A stretch of DNA of 64,000 bases from Epiperipatus broadwayi. Lineage: Eukaryota; Onychophora; Udeonychophora; Euonychophora; Peripatidae. Every line of letters starts with the position of its first letter. Within the stretch, counting starts at the first letter, position 1. The stretch is from the NCBI GenBank assembly GCA_028023455.1, contig JAQFVV010006641.1, positions 374,001 to 438,000 on the forward strand, in the 5' to 3' direction. Shown here one piece after another: positions 12,764 through 22,566 of the stretch. The translations under genes were made by a program, and so were the position numbers. The notes under the pieces were generated by a model that did no database searches, was not told where the DNA came from, and saw only the letters and a list, made by a program, of their open reading frames with translations.

Positions 12764-12827
12764 AACTATTATAAACAATTCTTAAATTTGCAGAAGTAAC
12801 CGAATTTAATGATTGTTTATAATAGTT
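12764..12827. repeat. Small inverted repeat beside a TTA tract
   Basis: AACTATTATAAACAAT (from 12764) pairs with ATTGTTTATAATAGTTT near 12812-12827. The left arm with the following TTCTTAAATTTGCAGAAGTA resembles the left arm of the larger foldback at 22379-22566, suggesting a shortened member of the same family. Confidence 0.6.
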
Positions 12828-12832
12828 TATTA

Positions 12833-13020
<188 letters not shown>

Positions 13021-13112
13021 ATATATATATAATAAAAGTTTTATTGCTAAAAAGTGTTCAAAGTTTGCATTTATATAATGTAATAATTATGTACATATAT
13101 ACTTTTTCCTAA
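13021..13112 (-). mobile_element. 3'-end remnant of a Tx1-like LINE
   Basis: On the plus strand, AGTTTTATTGC, a run near CTAAAAAGTGTTCAAAG, and TTTGCATTTATATAATG line up with the 3' end of LINE copy 2 at 42866-42925 (GCTTTTATTG, CTCAAAAGAATTAC, TTTTGCATTTACATAATA). In element sense this gives a CAATAAAA polyadenylation-like signal shortly before the AAT/AAC tail. Only about 90 bp are left, so this would be a severely 5'-truncated copy. The assignment rests on a short, gapped similarity. Confidence 0.5.
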
Positions 13113-13433
13113 ATTGAATATGAAACATAATCAATTTAATAGACAACTATATATTTAAATCATAGATTTATTTCAATTTAATCAACTTTGTTCAAAATTG
13201 AGCCTTGTCAGAATGTTGCAATAATTCAAAAATGTCATATAATTTACATATCGCCTTAGCAGACCCTCTATTGATCAATCTCAACCCTAAAAAATGTTTT
13301 AATACTTTCTAATTTTTATTTAACACCCTGTTTCCTCCCAACTTTATTGAACATTGTACTAAATTGATACATTTCTTATTTTCTTTTATATATATATTGT
13401 CTCATACACTTTCCTTTCTTACAAAAAAATTAA

Positions 13434-13805
13434 GTCAGATGTCATGTGACCTAATTTAATAAAGCCTGTGTTTACAATTGTTATATATAGAGCTCGCAAA
13501 ACAAATTCATAACAGGCTTTGTTGAATATCCCCAACCTCAGACCTGTTTCTGCTACTGGAATCCTCATTGGGGTGCTAGGATATTCAATCATTAGATTAA
13601 AAATACCACGACAAACCCATCACTCTATTTAATGTATAACTATTAAGTAGAAACTGTGAATTTTCAGACATCCATATGTCTTCCAATCCAGCTTTCTAAC
13701 TTAAGTAGCCATATGGGACTGAACTAAGTTCAGATACACCATATATTAATAGCTTTAGCAATATAAAATTCACTAAAGCCATCATAGCAAAAAATAAAAT
13801 TACAA
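13434..13805 (-). repeat. Family F2 repeat, inverted copy (retrozyme-like)
   Basis: Minus-strand unit of a roughly 376-bp repeat. On that strand it contains the CATGTGACATCTGACTT block, a TATATATAAC box, the hammerhead region (13524-13586), and the blocks around ACATATGGATGTCTGAAAAT and CCATATGGCTACTTAAGTT. It faces the direct copies at 13830-14450, giving a large foldback. Confidence 0.8.
13524..13586 (-). ncRNA. Degraded hammerhead ribozyme, F2
   Basis: Minus strand: outer stem I GAATATCC (13586-13579) pairs with GGATATTC at the other end. The core reads ATGAGGA instead of CTGAGGA (C3 lost), then CCAGTAGCA, GAAAC, a two-base gap, GGTC, and TGAGG. GAAAC..GGTC gives a minimal stem III with the cleavage triplet at 13541-13543. 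Loss of C3 should abolish activity. Confidence 0.55.
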
Positions 13806-13825
13806 AAAAATAAAAAAGATAGCTG

Positions 13826-14092
13826 GGTTGGAAGACATATGGATGTCTGAAAATTTCAGAGTTTCTACCAAATAGTTATACATTAGATAAAGTGATGCAT
13901 TTGTCCTGATATTTTTAATCTAATGATTGTATTTTAAATCTAATGATTGAATATCACTAAAGTCACCAGTAGCAGAAATGGTATGAGGTTGGGGGTATTC
14001 ATCAAAGCTTTTTAAGAGTTTGTTTTGCAAGCTCTATATATAACATTTGTAATCACAGGCTTTATTAAATTAGTTCATGTGACATCTGACTT
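13826..14092 (+). repeat. Family F2 repeat, direct copy 1, partial
   Basis: Starts within the unit at AGCTGGGTTGGAAGACATATGG and ends with the CATGTGACATCTGACTTG block at 14076-14093. The hammerhead core is lost: GAATATCACTAAAGTCACC replaces the CTGAGGA part, although AGTAGCAGAAA and the stem I return remain. The tail holds CAAGCTCTATATATAAC near 14028. Confidence 0.75.
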
Positions 14093-14450
14093 GATTTTTT
14101 TTTTTAAATTTTATTTTTTGCTATGATGGCTTTGGAAATTTTATATTGCTAAAGCTATTAATATATGGGGTATCTGAACTTAATTCAGTCCCATATGGCT
14201 ATTTAAGTGAGAAAGCTGAATTGGAAAACATATGGATGGCTGAAAATTACAGAGTTTCTACTTAATAGTTATACATTAGCTAAAATTCTAGGCTGCTCCA
14301 GGTATTTTTAATCTAATGATTGAATATCCTAGCACCTCACTGAGAACTCCAGTAGCAGAAACTGATCTGAGATCAGGGTCATTCAACAAAGCTTGTTAAG
14401 AGTTTGTTTTTGGGATCTCTCTATATAACTTTCCTTTCTTTATAATTTTA
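14093..14450 (+). repeat. Family F2 repeat, direct copy 2
   Basis: Continues directly from copy 1. GAATATC recurs at 13949 and 14322 (373 bp apart), matching the 376-bp period measured at 52336/52712. It contains a hammerhead-like segment at 14322-14386 reading CTGAGAA and GAAACTGATC; the G8 to A change and the lost G in stem III suggest an inactive ribozyme. Confidence 0.75.
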
Positions 14451-14513
14451 ACAATATTTAATTACCTTAATACTTTCTTCACATTTCAATACCATCAAGT
14501 GATATATATATAT

Positions 14514-15050
14514 TGTAACTAAAACTTCCCCTCACTATAGAATAAATTCACCTATTACACTTATGACACAGAAAACGCATATGCCTATGTAATGTCTTAT
14601 GAATTTGTTCTCATGAAATTAGTAGTGAAACACTTGATAAAAATCACACCGAAAATATAACTTTAATCCATTTATTAGTTGGATTTTTATAAAGTCAGCA
14701 ATTGTAATCAAATTCTAAGCTTGATTTATTCAGGACAGAACAACAATTTAGTCTCACACGATTACTTTTTTCAAAATTTCAATGATTATTACATTTGTTC
14801 CCTTACTCTTAACTTATTTACTACTGAATATTCATAATTTCCCCCACTTCTGTTTACTTCTCTTCGAAGCTCTTTAGTTGGGATGCCATTGTAACAAAAC
14901 TCCCTCGTCACTATAGAATAAATTCACCAATTACACTTACGACAAAGAAAGCATACATGCCTACATATATATATATATATATATTTAAGTAATACTGTTT
15001 TGACTTTATTATTGTTGATCAAAATGTCTTATGAATTTGTTCTCATTAAC
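14514..15050. repeat. Direct repeat with 376-bp spacing, nature unknown
   Basis: TGTAACTAAAACTTCCCCTC, CACTATAGAATAAATTCACC and TTACACTTATGAC at 14514-14570 recur at 14890-14946 as TGTAACAAAACTCCCTCG and so on. AATGTCTTATGAATTTGTTCTCAT (two overlapping blocks) recurs at 14593-14616 and 15023-15046, with a TA tract inserted in the second copy. Each copy starts with TGTAAC, so a solo or tandem LTR is possible; a tandem satellite is the alternative. No hammerhead core is visible. Confidence 0.6.
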
Positions 15051-17479
15051 TGTAATATTTTCCCAACACATATTTATGGTCATCCATAGAACTCCCAAGT
15101 GCCAATCTTATGTGAATATAAGAATTATGTGAAGTGAATATATTGCCAACAAGAACCACTATCTTAATGACTGTGAGGGAGGTTTTTGACCATCGACTCT
15201 CTCAGTCTCATGGTCAAGTGATGTCACAGCCGGAAGTAGATGCGAATGGGATTAAGAGTTTTGAAACATAAAAAATGTATAAAGAAAGTATCACAATAAT
15301 ATTTCTAGAGTTTCACTATCAAAACAGATTTTATTTAAATACTTCCAAAGACCATTATTATTCTTTTGATCTTTAAGAAAAAAAAACAAATATAATTCAA
15401 CCCTCAACCCTTTTAAATATAATTATAATTAATACTTTGCCATTTTGATATGCACACATGCAACATTCTTTCCAATATGTTTATTACAATTAAATCAAGT
15501 AGCAAAAGTTGACAGAAAGGGTTTATTCCACATGACCTCATATACTAATTGCACTCTGAATATCCATAAAATACAAATTTAAGAAAGTTTCTTCATTAAG
15601 CTAATTGGATGGTCATATTCACTTATTATAATGAGTTAACATTTTCTTTCTCATAAAAAAAAAAATCAATATGAAAATTTCTTTACCTGAATTTCTCTGG
15701 GGAATTTGTGGGGGAATATTTATTTATTTCTGAGAGTTTTGGTCATTGCAGGTAATAAACATGAAATTCAGTGTGAGCATTCTCAATCTTTGTATCCGTG
15801 TACTGCCATTGTTTGATGAGACTCCGCTATGGTTCCGACATTGGAAATTATATTTTATTCTGAGGCATCTTGGTATTATTGGACAAAGCAGCTGGAGTTG
15901 ATTGGAATTAGGGGTTCCAATCCGATATTTTATGCTCTTACCCCAAAATTTCCTTTTGATCCACCATTATGTAAGTTTGAAATTTTAAAACTTTTAAAAT
16001 TGGATTCACAATTCCACTGTTGATGGCTGAAGTTCTGCTGCGACAAGACCCTGAGCATTCTGGGTATGTCTCTTTTATAGTCCCCTCCATTCATTTTAGA
16101 AGTTTCTTTTGATCTCACTTCCTGTTTCCAATGCTGCCTAACCAGATTTTGGTTGAAGTGTGAAAAACTTTTATCACTGCTTTTATTGTTTACAAAAGAA
16201 AGTAAAATTTTGTTTCAGATGAAAACTTCTAGGCTTTTCTAATGTGAAATAAAAATCTCATTTCTCTATTTTTAAACTACCTAATCCATTCACACACACA
16301 TTTGTTACATGCACTTATACATCATTTCAAAATGACAGAGCCCCTCCCACTCGTCTGTGTATTTATGTAACCACCACTACATAATAAAATTAAATTTATA
16401 TATACATCTACATATATGTTTAATTACTGTCACCTATAATATTATTTGTGACTGGGTTTGAACCCATTCTGTCACGATATATATATATATTATTGACTAT
16501 AAAAACTATTTTAAAAAATTAATTGCATGTATAAATCTTCTTAATACAAATAACATTTAACCTTTTTTTGATTTTTATATAGTGATGTCTAAAAGTTTAC
16601 TTTATCTGAAATAAGCATTTTTGAAATTAGTCCTTTAAGATCTATCTTATATAATATTTATTATTTTATTTTCACAATGAACAAGTTGAGAACAAAAAGC
16701 TTTAACATATAAAACGTATAAAATTCCAAGTTATGTTGCTACATGAATTAGAAGATCGATTAAATAGATAAATCAGAGTAAAAAAAAAAACTTATTTATC
16801 CTCATTTTTCAATTTTAATATAGGTTTTAGTGCTAAGTTTGATAGTAGTAAGAAGGCATGATTTACAATTATCATATAATCCTTAAAAAAAATTAAAAGA
16901 CCTGATAATTTTAACAAAAGTAAACCAACATAACACCTTCCTGTTTTTTTCATAACTCTTATTTACCTCTATTCATTTCAATTAGTAATAATTTTAATAA
17001 GTTACTTCTTTATTATAAATAACCAAATTTCTTATAACAAAAAAAAAAAAAAAAACAATGAATAGAAATACTGCAACAATGCACTTTTCATTATTATTCT
17101 AAAATCACAACAGCAAATTCCAAGAACTGTGTGGGGGGAATGTGATATCACTAAAATGTGAATTTCCTATTTCTCTGCATAATTTTCATAAGTCTATGCA
17201 TTTGAATCATGTTAATTTTGTATTCTTTGTCAGCACTGTCGGCACTCGTCATTGTTCATTCGTTGAAGTTTGGTATTTTTTTGAAATTACAGAATAACTC
17301 TAAGGACTACACATGAACTTATATGATAGTTCTTTTTGCTGTCTTTTTCTCTTTCCATAGGTAGTTGCCATTTTCCTCTATGATAAAAAATAATGTTTTT
17401 ATTAATTTTTTTGTGAATAACTTTGTTCAATTATATGGAAATAAAAGTATTAATAAATAGGACATGTGGCCTCCTATAC
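15051..17479. other. AT-rich stretch without a recognised gene
   Basis: No coding sequence is supported. 15780-16130 is less AT-rich and holds a 64-codon plus-strand frame (15829-16023) and a 62-codon minus-strand frame, neither with a motif I know. A T-arm-like TGGGTTTGAACCCA lies at 16446-16459 without other tRNA parts. Confidence 0.5.
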
Positions 17480-17900
17480 AGCTTATTCTAGTGACAATCA
17501 ATTTGGCCCATCTAAGCCCATTGACTCTGAGTATGAGGATAGTGTTACTTTTAGTGTCTAGAAGAAGATTTTTCATCATCGTCATCAGAAGAAGAAACCC
17601 ATTTACCAGCCAAAAAGAAAAGAAAAACCATGAGTGTTCTTTGGGATGATACCAATAGACCAGGCCCATCATCTAGTAACCATGATGTGTCTCCAAATGT
17701 AACATGTGAACTGATAAATGTAGAGATATTTACTAAAAAATTCCAGGTTTGAAGTTTTCTATAATAGGTGAGTATTCAATTTTAGAGTTTTTTTCTTATA
17801 TTATTCGATAAAAAACTTTTATCAACTGTTATTGAGGAAACAAATAAGTATGCCACTAAAGAAAAGTCTATGCATGAATGGATGAATGTAACATAAAGTT
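17480..17900 (+). pseudogene. piggyBac-like transposase N-terminal relic
   Basis: Three plus-strand fragments in different frames look like the start of a piggyBac-family transposase. The first (17482-17561) reads QFGPSKPIDSEYEDSVTF and is acidic. The second (17555-17752) reads EEDFSSSSSEEETHLPAK, then KKKRKTMSVLWDD, a Ser/Glu-rich segment with a basic nuclear-localisation-like patch, and then a TC-EL-INVEIFTKKF stretch. The third (about 17820-17896) reads LLSTVIEETNKYATKEK and ends HEWMNVT; the ETN-x-YA motif is typical of the region just before the piggyBac catalytic core. The DDD core itself is not found downstream. Only the N-terminal part survives, so identification is moderate. Confidence 0.45.
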
Positions 17901-20639
17901 TTCATTGTTTTTGTTTTACTAATTTAGTTTTTATTTGTTGTTTTACTAACTTGGTTTTTTACTAACTTCATTTTATATTTTATAGGCATATAACTGCCTG
18001 ATTGCCTTCCTTATTAGAATTTTGTAATAACTTCATTACTGATTACTTTTGCCAATTGGTAAACAAAATCTGGAATGAATTATGTTTTATTAATAATAAT
18101 ATTGAATAATATGAAATATTTTGCATATTTATATTAGATTATATTAACAAGTATGCTTATCTGGTAGACATATCTTGAAAGAAGTAGAATATAAACATTT
18201 TTATATAAATATCTGCCATAAAACCTTTTTAGTAATCATTTACTGCCTCTTGAAATGATAATTTTTCTTATATTCTAAATTTGTAAATTGTTTTCTGTAT
18301 TGGCAATGATTATTCGGTATGATGATGATGTTATAAATAAGGTTGGTTTATCCAAAGTCTAAAATCAAAATAGGGCATCTTGTCAGGCTTTTGAGTTTTT
18401 CCATAATTTTTAACAGAACTTTCATGATACATACATATACATCACTTTCATAATTTACATATATCTGTACCATGATGATGATGATGATGACATTTTATTT
18501 TTATTGTATTTATAATGGTAAGTAATAATATTTCCATTCCCTTCATTATTTTTACATTCTGATAGAATTTTAATTTTTTTTTTTTTATCTTCTGTTAGGG
18601 AGAACATTTTTTTCCCAGGCACCTTGACAATTTGCAACATTTGGGGTAGAAGATAAAAAAGAAGAACTCTTATTGGAACATTTTTGGACATTGTAAAGCT
18701 ATGGATTATCTCAGGTAAGAATTATTATATATGTTTAGAAAGATTTTTGTGAGGAATACAAAGAAATTATCACTGAAGATGTAATTTGCATTTTAGTTAA
18801 TGTTAATTTCTAAATTATGAACAAACAATAAAATAATAATTATTTCAGATGTGAAATTTTTTTTCCTTATTTTTTATATAGGTATCACTATTTATTTTAT
18901 GCTTGTTTTCCTACATTTTTCTACTTTCTAGCAATGTAATTGTTTTTGCTCTATCATAAATAAAACTGAAGTTATTGCAAAAATTGTGTCTCAGGCCAGT
19001 ATTTTAAAAAAATTAAATATGGTGGCTTAGTCCCAAGGAGTTAAACACTTTTAATAAACTTGTCTGGTTTCTAGTGATGGATTTTGTCCTTTGTTTAAAG
19101 ACATATATAAGGTTCTCTAAAATATGTTTTAATTTTAAGTATATTGCATGAATTAGATGACTTGAAAATAAAATAATTGTGTTATTTGCTGATGTTTATG
19201 AAAATATTTGACTTATTTGACATTTTATTGATGACAATTTTTTTTGTTAACTCAAAGGATCTAATATATCTTTCATTATATAAAATTGTTCACTAAACAT
19301 TAACTTCCAGGAAAAAATATTGACAAAATATTATGCTAATGGGTGACATTAATTAAAAGAGATATCAAAATATATGTTTAATTATATATAAAAAAAATTA
19401 TTGGTATCTGATCTATTCTTATGTAATCTAGAGTAATTAGAAAAGAATTGAGCTCAGCCACTCAATCTCCCTTAGTCATCAACACTATCTTATACAATTG
19501 ACATACATGACTACTTACATATGAAAAAGATAAATGATCTCCAATATACATATTCCATGCTGAATCAACACTCATCAGTTAGTGTAGATGATCATCTACC
19601 ACACACATATATATAAACAATACTTGGTTTCTATAAAGATGAAGCAATTTTTCAATCTTTAATTAACAGGCTTCAATTCCTTCCACTCCCCAACTCTTTA
19701 ACTGACCATACCATTGAAAATCTTGTGATGACATGTTCAAATACCTTGTTTGCCAATAGTGTTGTTATACCCATGTTGACACATAGGTTTACAATTGTTT
19801 GATTATTTTTATTCCCGAAAGCATAATTTTAATTTTCATTGACAGTTTTTAATTAGTGATTTTCTTAGTTATAAAATAGTTAAAATTTATACAATAAACA
19901 CATGGATAAATTTTTTAATATGATCCATATTTATGTCTAAAATTTTATAAAAATCGTCTAATTATTAACTTGTATATAATATAGTTATATTTTTAAAATC
20001 TTTTTATGCAATATCAATAGTGATAAAGAAAGACAGTTCCTTTGTTCTTATTTTTTTATTATTTAATTTACCACTTTTTGTTGCTGTAAAATAAAATTCA
20101 GTAGAAAATAAAAATACAGTTGATTTTTACGTTGTTGTTCAATAATTCAAAGTTACTTAATAAATAATAAATTATTTATTAGTTTTATAAATTCAAAATT
20201 TCAGTTTCCTTTTTAAAATAGTATGAGAAAGTCAGAAAGGAAAAAAGTAAAAAAGAATATTGTTTATTGTAAACAAATAAAAACTAGAGATTACCTTGTA
20301 AAAATATGTTATTTTGAACAAAAAAATTGCTTTATATAAAAGCGATAGTAAAATTTTTATATATCTTTCTATTTAATTGTATATATATATAAATCCACTA
20401 GAATAAAACTACAAAATTAAAAAAAAAATGTCTATATAAAATTGAAGATTAATATCCTCTATAGCCAGCTTTGACGTATTCCACCATCTTAAGTAGCAAT
20501 ATGTTAATATTTAAATCTTATTAAACTCTCACACCGTTAACACTCCCACGTGAATTACCTACTTTCCATAAATTGTTAATACTAACACAATTATACTGTT
20601 TATTCAATACATTATAAAATATGACACATTAATATTTGT
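17901..20639. other. AT-rich stretch without a recognised gene
   Basis: No gene seen. A short GAT microsatellite occurs at 18473-18490. The 78-codon minus-strand frame at 18455-18691 is low complexity at its C-terminus and not convincing. Confidence 0.5.
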
Positions 20640-21122
20640 TTTCTTCAAATTATTTTCCATATACAAAATAAAAACACTATCAAAGCAGAATTCTCCATTA
20701 CAAACCACTGCATGTTCTGCAAAAACAGATTTATGCCTATCTGCAGAATAATGCAACTTATATAATAATTCATGCTCCCTAATCCTTTTTTTTCAATGCA
20801 CATTTAGTCTCCCCAATGTACTATATCCACAATGACATACCACTTTATATATAATATTACATTTGTTGCTTTTATCAATAACATGTTTACCATTAATAAC
20901 CAATCTTCTAGTATTTGCTCCCACTTTAAATGCAACATTAAAAGCAGCAGATTTCAATGTTGTAATCTTATTACAAATAATATCATTTACATAAGGCCAT
21001 GCTATCCACCTTTTCTTTTCCATATTATCTCCTCTCCATGTATTTCTAAAACTATATAGTTGCACATAAACTATTTTTTCTACTATATCCCACACCCAAT
21101 AAATCCTTCTTATATTTTTCAA
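20640..21122 (-). pseudogene. Penelope-like element relic: RT end plus GIY-YIG endonuclease
   Basis: Minus strand. About 21060 to 20790 reads WPYVNDIICNKITTLKSAAF, then NVAFKVGANTRRLVI, then KSNKCNIIYKVVCHCG; this is the junction from the RT C-terminus to the GIY-YIG domain in Penelope-like elements. After a frameshift near 20820 the same strand continues YIGETKCALKKRIREHELLY (20820-20761), then SVFAEHAVVCNGEFCFDSVF down to about 20660. IYKVVC and YIGET are the two halves of the GIY-YIG signature, and R-x2-EH carries further active-site residues. PLEs use this nuclease with an RT related to telomerase. The RT core upstream (beyond 21122) is not recognisable. Frameshift and truncation make it inactive. 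Confidence 0.75.
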
Positions 21123-21300
21123 TATTAATCATTTTATCACTTTGAAATTTACACAAAGCATCATTTCTAAAAAGAAATGTTCTAAAACCAGCCAATTTAT
21201 AGGTAAGTGGAACCTTTATAGTCAATTTAATACAGCTTCAGTATTATTTGACCATTAAAAAACTTGTAATTATAAGTTTACATTTAATAGTAATGAAATA

Positions 21301-21435
21301 AAAATATTACTGGAAGAAAGAAATCATAAAAAGAGCAAAATTAAAGAGGCAATATTAATTGATAAATATAAGAACGATGTTATTTATAGGCAAGTTGCAA
21401 ATATGGCCTTACACAGCTTATGGAAATATACGTAA
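21301..21435 (+). pseudogene. Penelope-like element C-terminal relic
   Basis: Plus strand, KILLEERNHKKSKIKEAILI followed by DKYKNDVIYRQVANMALHSLW and a stop at 21433-21435. The RK-x-KEA-x-I, N and final LW pattern is the extreme C-terminus downstream of GIY-YIG in PLEs; compare KRKIKEAEFTLNKN with LLNYW at 21861-22097. It lies 180 bp from, and in opposite orientation to, the 20640-21122 relic. A hammerhead-like motif follows at 21469. Confidence 0.55.
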
Positions 21436-21468
21436 CATTAAGTTTAAAAATTTGAAATTCAGTTAAAT

Positions 21469-21500
21469 CTGATGAGGATTACCATGTAATTGAAAGCGCT
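21469..21500 (+). ncRNA. Hammerhead-like motif after a PLE relic
   Basis: CTGATGA (21469-21475) is followed by a possible stem II GATTAC/GTAATT with loop CAT and one extra unpaired G, then GAAA (21492-21495) and GCGCT. Core plus stem II match the hammerhead pattern reported near PLE ends. Clear stems I and III are not visible, so this is probably a decayed motif. Confidence 0.4.
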
Positions 21501-21540
21501 ACAAAAGAATTTAGACTATAATATTGTTTTTACCCTTAAT

Positions 21541-21548
21541 TTATATAT

Positions 21549-21640
<92 letters not shown>
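21541..21640. repeat. (TA)n microsatellite
   Basis: About 95 bp of TA after the PLE relic. Confidence 0.96.
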
Positions 21641-21641
<1 letters not shown>

Positions 21642-21860
21642 GTTTATACTAAAATCCATCAAATTATATATAATAATGTTGTGCATTTATATATGAATAA
21701 GATTTAAGCAGTATATGATATTACAAATAAATAATGTTTTCAGTTTTTAGTTGAGCTTAATGCAATTTCAGTGCCAAACACTATAATCATAGCTATATTT
21801 ACTACATCAGAAAGCAGTTACATAATATGCAAACCTCCCTGATTTACATCATCCAATAGT

Positions 21861-22097
21861 TTGAAAATTATATACTTATATAAAAACATAAAGGAAGATC
21901 CAGCACATATGACTGTGTTCTTAGATCATGAAAAGGAACATGTATATAATTTCACTGCACAAAGTCTTAATATGATCTGCATGGAGAGAGTTGACAGAAA
22001 AAGAAAAATCAAAGAGGCAGAGTTTACATTAAATAAGAACAATATCATCCATAAAATATCAAAAAGCATTCAACTTTTAAACTATTGGAAAATGTAA
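21861..22097 (+). pseudogene. Penelope-like element C-terminal relic, second copy
   Basis: Reads PAHMTVFLDHEKEHVYNF, then QSLNMICMERVDRKRKIKEAE, then NKNNIIHKISKSIQLLNYW and a stop at 22095-22097. The order (EH-x-NF, NMI, KRKIKEAE, N, SIQLL-x-YW) matches the region after the GIY-YIG motif of PLEs. Only the last 70-80 residues remain. With the two neighbouring relics it shows that several PLE insertions, in both orientations, hit this 1.5-kb stretch. Confidence 0.6.
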
Positions 22098-22261
22098 AGC
22101 AAGGAATTTTGCATATTAGTAACAGTGGTTAAATGGCTGCCTCCATATTTATTACAAATAGTTATGATTATGCTCACATGAAAAGTGCATTTGGCTCAAA
22201 TAAAAACTAGAAATACTGTTAAATTTTAAAACTCATATACTTTGTAAAACATATTAACATA

Positions 22262-22271
22262 TACACACACA

Positions 22272-22363
<92 letters not shown>
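22262..22363. repeat. (CA)n(TA)n compound microsatellite
   Basis: About 40 bp of CA (one G interruption) followed by about 60 bp of TA. Confidence 0.96.
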
Positions 22364-22368
<5 letters not shown>

Positions 22369-22378
22369 TAAAATAATA

Positions 22379-22566
22379 AGTTTAATGGTTTACAAACTTA
22401 TACAAACAATCCTTAAATCCATAGAAGTACTTTTGGTTAATTTTTAAACCTGCCTCAACTGTCATTAAATTGAATTTAATTTGAATTTAATGGCAGTTTA
22501 AGAAATTAACTGAAAGTACTTCTGTGGATTTAAGGATTGTTTGTAATAGTTTGTAAACCATTAAAT
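22379..22566. repeat. Inverted repeat element with ~85-bp arms
   Basis: TTTAATGGTTTACAAACT at the left end pairs with AGTTTGTAAACCATTAAA at the right end. Inside, AACAATCCTTAAATCCATAG and AGAAGTACTTT pair with AAAGTACTTCTGTGGATT and TAAGGATTGTT. The centre is a TTGAATTTAATTTGAATTTAA palindrome region near 22465-22492. The outer half resembles the small hairpin at 12764, and AAGTACTTT is also shared with the foldback at 27742. Confidence 0.85.

Noticed and set aside
15829-16118. Overlapping 60-codon frames on both strands in a less AT-rich patch
   Set aside because: No motif, no splice-site pattern that makes a coherent exon, and no repeat partner in the window.
16438-16470. T-arm-like GGGTTTGAACCC suggesting a tRNA
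   Set aside because: No acceptor stem, D arm or anticodon arm can be formed around it.
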